From contig JAAXVL010000001.1 in the NCBI GenBank assembly GCA_013335535.1, positions 327,764 through 391,763 of the forward strand: a stretch of DNA of 64,000 nucleotides, given 5' to 3'. The first letter of the stretch is position 1; every line of letters begins with the position of its first letter. Both the position numbers and the translations under genes were made by a program. Shown piece by piece: positions 57,891 through 64,000 of this stretch. This DNA is from Azonexaceae bacterium (lineage in GTDB: Bacteria; Pseudomonadota; Gammaproteobacteria; Burkholderiales; Rhodocyclaceae). Below the pieces are notes generated by a model that ran no database searches, had not been told where the DNA came from, and saw only the letters and a program-made list of their open reading frames with translations.

Positions 57891-59149
57891 TGGCGCGTTT
57901 CTTCTATTCAGAGCTGCTTTATCTGATCACGCCGCTGATCTGGCTTCGTCTGCTCTGGCGCAGCCGCAAGCAGCCGGAATATCTCCAGCACCTCGGCGAG
58001 CGCTACGGCTTCTATCGCCAGCCGGCGCCGGCCAAGCTGATCTGGGTGCATGCCGTCTCGGTCGGTGAAACCCGCGCTGCCCAACCGCTCATCGAAGGCT
58101 TGCAGGCGCGCTGGCCGGAACATTGCATCCTGCTCACCGGCATGACGCCGACCGGTCGCGATGCCGGGCAGCAGGTCTATGGCGACAAGCTGATTCAGGC
58201 CTATTTACCCTACGATTACCCCGGCGCGGTCGATCGGTTCTTCCGCCATTTTTCGCCAGCTTTCGGTGTGCTCATGGAAACGGAGATATGGCCCAATCTG
58301 TTGGCCGCCGGGAAGCGCCGCAAGGTGCCGATCTTTCTCGCCAACGCGCGGCTTTCGGCACGTTCGGCCCGCGGCTACCGGCGGTTCTCGGCCTTGGCCG
58401 GCCCGGCGTTTTCGGCACTGGCCGGTGTCGCGGCACAAACGGCGGGTGATGCCGAGCGGATCGCCGAATTGGGCGCGACTCCGGTTGAGGTTTGCGGCAA
58501 CCTGAAATTCGATGTCACCCCGCCTGCCGACAAGCTTGCCCTCGGCCGCGAATGGCGGGTGGCGATTGGCCGGCGTCCGGTCTGGCTCGCCGCCAGCACG
58601 CGTGAAGGCGAGGAACCACTGGTCCTCGAGGCATTCCGCAAGGCGGCCGTTGCTGATGCCTTGCTCGTTCTGGTACCGCGTCATCCGCAGCGCTTCGATG
58701 AAGTGGCCGATTTGCTCCAGCAGCAGGGGCTGCGCACAGTCCGGCGCAGTGCGGCCTTGCCGATGGCTGATACCGAGGTTTGGCTCGGCGACAGCATGGG
58801 TGAGATGGCAGCCTATTTCACGCTGGCCGATCTGGCTTTCATTGGCGGCAGCTTGCTGCCGCTCGGCGGGCAGAATCTGATCGAGGCGGCGGCCTGCGAC
58901 TGTCCGGTCGTTGTCGGGCCACACACCTTCAATTTCAAGCAGGCGACCGAGGATGCGATTGCCGCGGGCGCCGCTTTGCGCGTCGTCAACCCGGAAATGC
59001 TCGCTTCCACGGTCAACCGGATTTTTGGCCAAAAAATGAAATTGGTGGAAATGCGAACAGCGGCGGGAACGTTCGCCCGCGCCCATCAGGGTGCGGCTGA
59101 GCGGATGCTGGGGCTTATAGTGCGCTGGATGGGTCGAGCAGGGCGTTGA
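57890..59149 (+). CDS. waaA: 3-deoxy-D-manno-octulosonic acid transferase
   Basis: LIWVHAVSVGETRAAQPLIE; FIGGSLLPLGGQNLIEAAA. Confidence 0.95.
   Translation: MARFFYSELLYLITPLIWLRLLWRSRKQPEYLQHLGERYGFYRQPAPAKLIWVHAVSVGETRAAQPLIEGLQARWPEHCILLTGMTPTGRDAGQQVYGDKLIQAYLPYDYPGAVDRFFRHFSPAFGVLMETEIWPNLLAAGKRRKVPIFLANARLSARSARGYRRFSALAGPAFSALAGVAAQTAGDAERIAELGATPVEVCGNLKFDVTPPADKLALGREWRVAIGRRPVWLAASTREGEEPLVLEAFRKAAVADALLVLVPRHPQRFDEVADLLQQQGLRTVRRSAALPMADTEVWLGDSMGEMAAYFTLADLAFIGGSLLPLGGQNLIEAAACDCPVVVGPHTFNFKQATEDAIAAGAALRVVNPEMLASTVNRIFGQKMKLVEMRTAAGTFARAHQGAAERMLGLIVRWMGRAGR
59007..59041 (+). repeat. Dispersed 35-bp motif copy 14 (inside waaA)
   Basis: ccacggtcaaccggatttttggccaaaaaatgaaa. Confidence 0.85.
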
Positions 59150-60452
59150 TCTGGGCGACGTCTTCTTCGCCCAAGGAACCGGTTGCCGCTTTCAAGCGCA
59201 GTTGTGACAGCAGCGTGTCGAGCGTAGCCCTGGCCAGATCGCGGCGAGTGACGTAAACCTGATTCTCGGCATTGAGCACATCGATATTGATACGCACACC
59301 GACTTCATAGCCAAGTTTGTTCGATTCGAGGGCTGACTGCGACGAAACCAGCGCGGCCTTCAACGCCTTGACCTGGGCCAGACCGTTGGTTACCCCGAGG
59401 TAATACTGACGAGCCGACAGGGCGGCACCGCGTCGAGCCGCTTCAAGACCGGATTGCGCCGCCATGCGGTTGGCCGTAGCCTCGCGCTGGCGCGAAACGG
59501 TCAAACCACCCTGGAAGAGCGGGATGTTCAACTGCACGCCGATGTTCTGATAATCGGTGTCATAGGAGCCGGGGCCCACGCTCGGGATGTTCGCGTAGGA
59601 CTTCGAGTGCCCCTGGTTGGCAACCAGATCAAGGGTCGGATAGTGGCCGGCGCGTTGCTTGTCCACTTCGCGGGCCGCGATGTCGGCGGCAGCTTGCTGG
59701 ATCTGAACGGGGATGCTGTCCTTTTCGGCGGCAGCCACCCACTGATTCATGTCGCTGGGCAGCGGCATGGTCAGCTCGGCATCCTTGCGCGTTGTGGCCA
59801 GCGGGCCGGGTGTCTTGCCGATAATCGCCTGCAAGGCATGTTGCTTGACCTCGAAATCGCTCTCGGCGGCAATCTCCTGCGCCGAAGCAAGATCGTAGCG
59901 GGCCTGTGCTTCATGTGTGTCGGTGATGGTCGCCGTGCCAACCTCGAAATTCTTCTTGGCCGATTCGAGTTGCTGGGCGATGGCCGTCTTGTTGGCGCGC
60001 ACCGCCTTGAGGTTCTCTATGGCGTAGATTGCATCAAAATAAGCTTGCGCAACGCGCAGGATCAGATCCTGGCGTGCTTGGACGAAGTTGGCTTCAGCCT
60101 GCGCCACCTGCATTTTGGATTGATCGTAGGAAACCCAGTTCTGCCAGCGGAATAGTGGTTGCGACAGCGTCAGTTGATAGCCGTTGGAGTTGTATTGCGG
60201 CTTGGAGAGCGTGGGGCCGTTATGAGCGGAGGTCTCGTTTTTGTTCCACACCGTATTGCCTGACAACGTCAGGCTCGGCAGCAGGCCGGAGAGTCCTTGT
60301 GGCGCTTTTTCGCGCCCGGCATCAAGCGTTGCCCGGGCAGCGGCGAAGGTCGGGTCGTTGTCCTGTGCATCGCGATAGACCTGCATCAGGTCGGCAGCAA
60401 ACAGTGGGGACGCAAGCAAGGGTGAAACGAGCAGCCAAGCGAGTTTTTTCAT
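59115..60452 (-). CDS. tolC: TolC-family outer membrane efflux protein
   Basis: MKKLAWLLVSPLLASPLFAADLMQVYRDAQDNDPTFAAAR. Confidence 0.93.
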   Translation of the reverse strand: MKKLAWLLVSPLLASPLFAADLMQVYRDAQDNDPTFAAARATLDAGREKAPQGLSGLLPSLTLSGNTVWNKNETSAHNGPTLSKPQYNSNGYQLTLSQPLFRWQNWVSYDQSKMQVAQAEANFVQARQDLILRVAQAYFDAIYAIENLKAVRANKTAIAQQLESAKKNFEVGTATITDTHEAQARYDLASAQEIAAESDFEVKQHALQAIIGKTPGPLATTRKDAELTMPLPSDMNQWVAAAEKDSIPVQIQQAAADIAAREVDKQRAGHYPTLDLVANQGHSKSYANIPSVGPGSYDTDYQNIGVQLNIPLFQGGLTVSRQREATANRMAAQSGLEAARRGAALSARQYYLGVTNGLAQVKALKAALVSSQSALESNKLGYEVGVRINIDVLNAENQVYVTRRDLARATLDTLLSQLRLKAATGSLGEEDVAQINALLDPSSAL

Positions 60453-60459
60453 GCCTACC

Positions 60460-60783
60460 TCAATAACGACGCATGTTGGAATCGACTTCACCCGCCCAGG
60501 CCTCGACGCCGCCCGTCAGGTTATAGACTGCGGCGTAGCCCTTGTGCTCGAGGAACATGGCGACCTGCATGCTGCGGCCACCGTGGTGGCAAATGACGAC
60601 GATCTCCTGTTCTGGATCGATTTCGGCGCACCGCATCGGCACCAGGTGCATGGGGATGTTTTTCGATCCCGTCAGCTGGCAAAGCTCGATTTCCCATGGT
60701 TCGCGCACATCAAGCAGAACGGGGCTGGGCCGGCTTTCGTCGGCCAGCCATTCGGCTAGTTGTTGTGCCCGAACCTGTTGCAT
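60460..60783 (-). CDS. Rhodanese-domain protein
   Basis: VLLDVREPWEIELCQLTGSKNIPMHLVP; CHHGGRSMQVA. Confidence 0.9.
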   Translation of the reverse strand: MQQVRAQQLAEWLADESRPSPVLLDVREPWEIELCQLTGSKNIPMHLVPMRCAEIDPEQEIVVICHHGGRSMQVAMFLEHKGYAAVYNLTGGVEAWAGEVDSNMRRY

Positions 60784-61436
60784 CAGAAAGTGAAGCTTTC
60801 CTTGGCTGCGAATCCGTCGAGCGCCGGAATGACCGTCTCGAACAGGTTGACCGTGTTGTAGATGCCATCGGCCGTGCAGGTGATCAGTTGAGCTTCCATG
60901 ACCGGCGCTTCACCAACCACGACAGCCAGACGGCCACCGACGCGCAGCTGCTTGAGCAAGGTGTCAGGAACGGCGGGAACGGAGCCCGAAACGACAATGG
61001 CGTCGTAAGGTCCGCGCTGGGACCAGCCGTTGGCACCGTCGCCGAGTTCAATCGTGACATTGGTGACGCCGGCATGCTCGAGGTTGTGTTTGGCGATATT
61101 GACCAGCGCCGGGCGGCATTCGACGGTCACCACGTGTTCGGCGCGGGCGGCCAGCAGGGCTGCCATGTAGCCGCTGCCGGTGCCGATCTCCAGAACCTTG
61201 TCGGTTTTCTTGAGGCCAAGTTCCTGCAGCATCTTGGCTTCAATCTTCGGGGCCAGCATCATCTGACCATCGCCAAGCGGGATTTCCATGTCGGCAAATG
61301 CCAGGTTGCGATAGGCCGGCGGCGTAAAGTCTTCGCGCTTGACGACAAATAGGAGGTCGAGAACCTGCGGATCCAGAACATCCCAGGGACGGATCTGCTG
61401 TTCGATCATGTTGAAGCGCGCTTGCTCGATGTTCAT
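60783..61436 (-). CDS. pcm: Protein-L-isoaspartate O-methyltransferase family
   Basis: MIEQQIRPWDVLDPQVLDLL; VLEIGTGSGYMAALLA. Confidence 0.9.
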   Translation of the reverse strand: MNIEQARFNMIEQQIRPWDVLDPQVLDLLFVVKREDFTPPAYRNLAFADMEIPLGDGQMMLAPKIEAKMLQELGLKKTDKVLEIGTGSGYMAALLAARAEHVVTVECRPALVNIAKHNLEHAGVTNVTIELGDGANGWSQRGPYDAIVVSGSVPAVPDTLLKQLRVGGRLAVVVGEAPVMEAQLITCTADGIYNTVNLFETVIPALDGFAAKESFTF

Positions 61437-61457
61437 TGGTGGGTCTCCGCAGACTAA

Positions 61458-61477
61458 ATATTAGCACGAGCTAATAT
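61458..61477. promoter_or_regulatory. Inverted repeat upstream of pcm operon (atattagc-acga-gctaatat)
   Basis: 8-bp perfect arms, 4-nt spacer. Confidence 0.4.
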
Positions 61478-61498
61478 ATTGGTTCCGACAAATCAAAA

Positions 61499-62143
61499 TT
61501 ATACCCGACTCTCTTTTTCCGGCTTGCGCAAACCCTGACGCAGCAGGTCCATATGTATACGCAAATAGGTTTGCGGATCGCTCTCGGCACTTTGGCAGCA
61601 ACTCATCGAATAGCGCCAGATAAGCAGCATCAAAATGGGAGCGATCACCACGTCGACCGTGGTTTCGACGTCCATGCTGCGGAATTCGCCACTCTCCATA
61701 CCGCGTCGCAAGGCGCCGGCAACCAACGCCCGGCCGCGACTGATGACGTTTTCGTAATAAAAGCGGGCCAGTTCGGGAAAATTACGGGCTTCGGCCACCA
61801 TGAGCTTGGGGATGCCGGCAAAGGCGGTCTGGCCAATCTTGGTCCACCAGTTTTGGAGCAGGAGTTCCAGCAACTCGAAACTGCAGCCGCTATGCTTCGC
61901 TGCGATCGCCTCGTTTTCGGCGATGACCGGAATGATCCCTTCCTGAATCACCGCCTTGAACAGCGCATCCTTGTTTTCGTAATAGAGATACAGCGTCCCT
62001 TTTGATACCCCGGCGCGTGCGGCAACGTCTTCCAGACGGGTTGCAGTGAAGCCTTTTTCAACGAACAGATGAAGTGCAGCTTCGAGAAGTTCGGAGGGGC
62101 GGGCTTCCTTGCGGCGCTTGCGGGGGGCGGGAATGGCAGACAT
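61499..62143 (-). CDS. TetR-family transcriptional regulator
   Basis: LFVEKGFTATRLEDVAARAGVSKGTLYLYYENKDALF. Confidence 0.93.
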   Translation of the reverse strand: MSAIPAPRKRRKEARPSELLEAALHLFVEKGFTATRLEDVAARAGVSKGTLYLYYENKDALFKAVIQEGIIPVIAENEAIAAKHSGCSFELLELLLQNWWTKIGQTAFAGIPKLMVAEARNFPELARFYYENVISRGRALVAGALRRGMESGEFRSMDVETTVDVVIAPILMLLIWRYSMSCCQSAESDPQTYLRIHMDLLRQGLRKPEKESRV

Positions 62144-62179
62144 GGTAACTTAATGACTCGTTGGTCATTAAGTTACCAT
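62142..62179. promoter_or_regulatory. Long perfect inverted repeat at tetR start (candidate TetR operator)
   Basis: atggtaacttaatgac-tcgttg-gtcattaagttaccat; 16-bp arms. Confidence 0.75.
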
Positions 62180-62195
62180 CGCGACTACTTTCCGG

Positions 62196-63671
62196 TCAAC
62201 GACCTTCCTTGATCAGGCGGCCGCCCGAGGGCTGGATGGGACGGGCGTTGTTTTTGTAGAGCCGGCTGAAGATGTTGATCTGGTCCGCCGAAACCTGCGC
62301 TGGCTGCTTCATGACCAGCCACAGCACGCCTTCGGAACACGGTGGCGTGGTCAGCGAGCCCATGTAGGTGTAGTAATTGCGGCTGGTCGGCAACAGGGTA
62401 TTGAGGTCGATCGTCGTGCTTGGCGGCGCTACCGGCAGGTTCTTTTCCAGCGGCATGTTGTTCCACAAGGTCTGGATGAATGCATTCTCGGTGCCGCGTT
62501 CGAGCAGTACGGCGACAACCGCCAGCTGGCCATCGTCGGCTTTGTGCACGAGATGGGCGACCATGTCGAAACGCTGTCCATTGACCTTTTCTTCCGACGG
62601 GCGATGGAAATGAAACTGGACCAGCTCGTAGGTCTTGCCGGTCAGGGAGATCGAACTTTCGCCGACTTCGACCTGAACTGTGTGGCCGTTGTCGATGATG
62701 CGGAAGGTGGAAGGCTGGTAATTGAACTTGATTGGCTCCAGATCGACCTTGATGCCATCCTTGATATCGATCGGTGACTGCCGCTGGCCAATGGCGCAGG
62801 TCTTGTTGTTCTGGTCGAGTTTCGCCCAGTTTTCGGGGCCTCCGGCACCTTCGTAATCCCAGTGGATGTGCGCATGCTGAATGGCCGGTTCACTGTGCGC
62901 TAGTTCCAGCATGTAGCCGTCGGACTGGTTGCCCTGAGGCCGGGGCGCTTTTTTGGGCTTGGGTGTCGGGGCTTGGCTGGTGTGAACGACAACGGTTGCT
63001 GCCTTCGGTGCGGCTACCTTGGGCGGAGCAGGGGTGGGAGCGGGTGGAGGCGGAGCGGGCGGTGCCGTTTCCTTGGCGCTTTCCATGGCCGCCTTGAGGT
63101 TGGGCCTGATCGACGGAATTGCGCTTTCCTTCGGAGGTGCCGCGCCATGGGCGGCATCGCTGGCTTTCACGGCCTCGGGCTTTTCGGCCTTGGCCATTTC
63201 CTTTTTGAGCATCGCCTCGTTGGCTGCTTTCAGCTGGCCGGCTGCCTCATTGGCTTTCTGGGCGATCTCGGCAGCGCCTTCCTTGGGCGGGCGACAGACT
63301 TCGCGCAGCACCTTGTCGTCCAGCGTGCCGGTACGTACAGGTAGTTCGGTGCCTTTGATGTCCTCTTCGCGGACGACGTCGTTTTCGTTTTTCTTGAAAA
63401 TACGCTTGATCGTGTTGGCGCTGCGCGTTGTGCAGTCGTAGCGGGTGATCGCTTCGATCACGCGGTAGGGGGCGCCGGAGCGGCCATCCACCAGTTCTTT
63501 TTCGAGCACGACTCGGCCTTGCGCCTCAACGGTATTGCCGTCACGTTTCAGGCTGGTGCGATTGAGCTCAATGCGCTTGCCCGGTTCGGACGAAATCGTT
63601 TGCCAGGCGGGCGCGGCCGAGACACCGAAAGGCAGGGCGACCAGCAGGCTGGCGATTATCAGTAGGCGCAT
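62196..63671 (-). CDS. Secreted alpha-carbonic anhydrase with N-terminal extension and Pro/Ala linker
   Basis: C-terminal HWDYEG..., QSPIDI, FHFHRPSEE, TTPPCSEGV; N-terminal signal peptide and ~170-aa domain. Confidence 0.88.
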   Translation of the reverse strand: MRLLIIASLLVALPFGVSAAPAWQTISSEPGKRIELNRTSLKRDGNTVEAQGRVVLEKELVDGRSGAPYRVIEAITRYDCTTRSANTIKRIFKKNENDVVREEDIKGTELPVRTGTLDDKVLREVCRPPKEGAAEIAQKANEAAGQLKAANEAMLKKEMAKAEKPEAVKASDAAHGAAPPKESAIPSIRPNLKAAMESAKETAPPAPPPPAPTPAPPKVAAPKAATVVVHTSQAPTPKPKKAPRPQGNQSDGYMLELAHSEPAIQHAHIHWDYEGAGGPENWAKLDQNNKTCAIGQRQSPIDIKDGIKVDLEPIKFNYQPSTFRIIDNGHTVQVEVGESSISLTGKTYELVQFHFHRPSEEKVNGQRFDMVAHLVHKADDGQLAVVAVLLERGTENAFIQTLWNNMPLEKNLPVAPPSTTIDLNTLLPTSRNYYTYMGSLTTPPCSEGVLWLVMKQPAQVSADQINIFSRLYKNNARPIQPSGGRLIKEGR

Positions 63672-63798
63672 CTTGCTTCCCTCTTTTTCTCTTTGAATTC
63701 TGGCGCTTGTCGACGATATTTCGGCTGGTTTCGAGAATTCTTGAGTGCATTTTGTCATTCCTTGCATTTTGCCTGTATTTCCAGTAACTTGCAGCCTC

Positions 63799-63877
63799 TC
63801 GTTAGGGGTGCCCGACTCGATTCGGGCTGAGAATCACCCTTCGAACCTGACCGGGTCATGCCGTCGTAGGGAAACGA
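63799..63877 (+). promoter_or_regulatory. TPP (THI-box) riboswitch
   Basis: aggggtgccc...cgggctgagaatcacccttcgaacctgaccgggtcatgccgtcgtagggaa; TCGTT/AACGA P1. Confidence 0.93.
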
Positions 63878-63930
63878 ACTTTGTTGCTCCTTGCCCGTCT
63901 TACCCCGCTGCATCCACGCAAGGAATAACC

Positions 63931-64000
63931 ATGAACGCCACCGAACAGTTTCTCGCCGCCAACGCCCACGTCGACGAGGCCGCAGTCCAGCCACTGCCCA
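63931..64000 (+). CDS. thiC: Phosphomethylpyrimidine synthase ThiC (5' end, truncated by window)
   Basis: MNATEQFLAANAHVDEAAVQPLP downstream of TPP riboswitch. Confidence 0.75.
   Translation, partial: MNATEQFLAANAHVDEAAVQPLP

Noticed and set aside
60844-60862. acaggttgaccgtgttg in pcm as a motif copy
   Set aside because: 11-bp core match only, no A/T tracts in the right positions.
1-64000. CRISPR arrays, phage, IS elements, tRNA or rRNA genes
   Set aside because: No regularly spaced repeats, transposase/integrase ORFs or recognisable tRNA/rRNA sequence seen; the 35-bp motif is irregularly spaced and lies in genes, so it is not CRISPR.

Overview
This 64 kb window comes from a GC-rich betaproteobacterial chromosome. 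It looks Rhodocyclaceae/Dechloromonas-like, but that is an inference from gene content only. The first ~27 kb is a [NiFe]-hydrogenase island. It encodes an O2-tolerant-type membrane-bound uptake hydrogenase (HupSL-HupC plus accessory proteins HupD/F/G/H/I/J/K), hypABF, a second Hyb-type hydrogenase (HybOABC) with its own protease and chaperones, hypCDE, hypX, the NtrC-like regulator hoxA and the regulatory H2 sensor hoxBC. About 10 kb of other genes follow: two GGDEF proteins, nhaA, a J-domain protein, an AAA+ ATPase, and a hemerythrin/NnrS-like/DUF59 operon. The hydrogenase/nickel regulon then resumes with nikR-hoxJ, a NiCoT nickel permease and a TonB-dependent receptor. From ~41.8 kb onward the genes are housekeeping: maeB, mpl, aroQ, accBC, prmA, a sugar kinase, an ornithine-lipid-type pair, apaH, glmS, an epimerase, waaC/waaA, tolC, pcm, tetR, an alpha-carbonic anhydrase, and a TPP riboswitch leading into thiC. 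The most unusual signal is a fixed-length, non-palindromic 35-bp dispersed motif, consensus CCACGGTCAACCGGAAAAANNGGCCAAAATTGAAA. It occurs about 14 times (roughly one per 4.6 kb) on both strands, inside unrelated genes and between genes, and once as a near-perfect inverted pair. Its layout (GC-rich core plus two A/T tracts about one helical turn apart) resembles a DNA-uptake signal sequence. Other notable signals are sigma-54 promoters with stacked inverted repeats at the hydrogenase operons and a NikR-like operator overlapping a sigma-54 promoter at the nickel permease.
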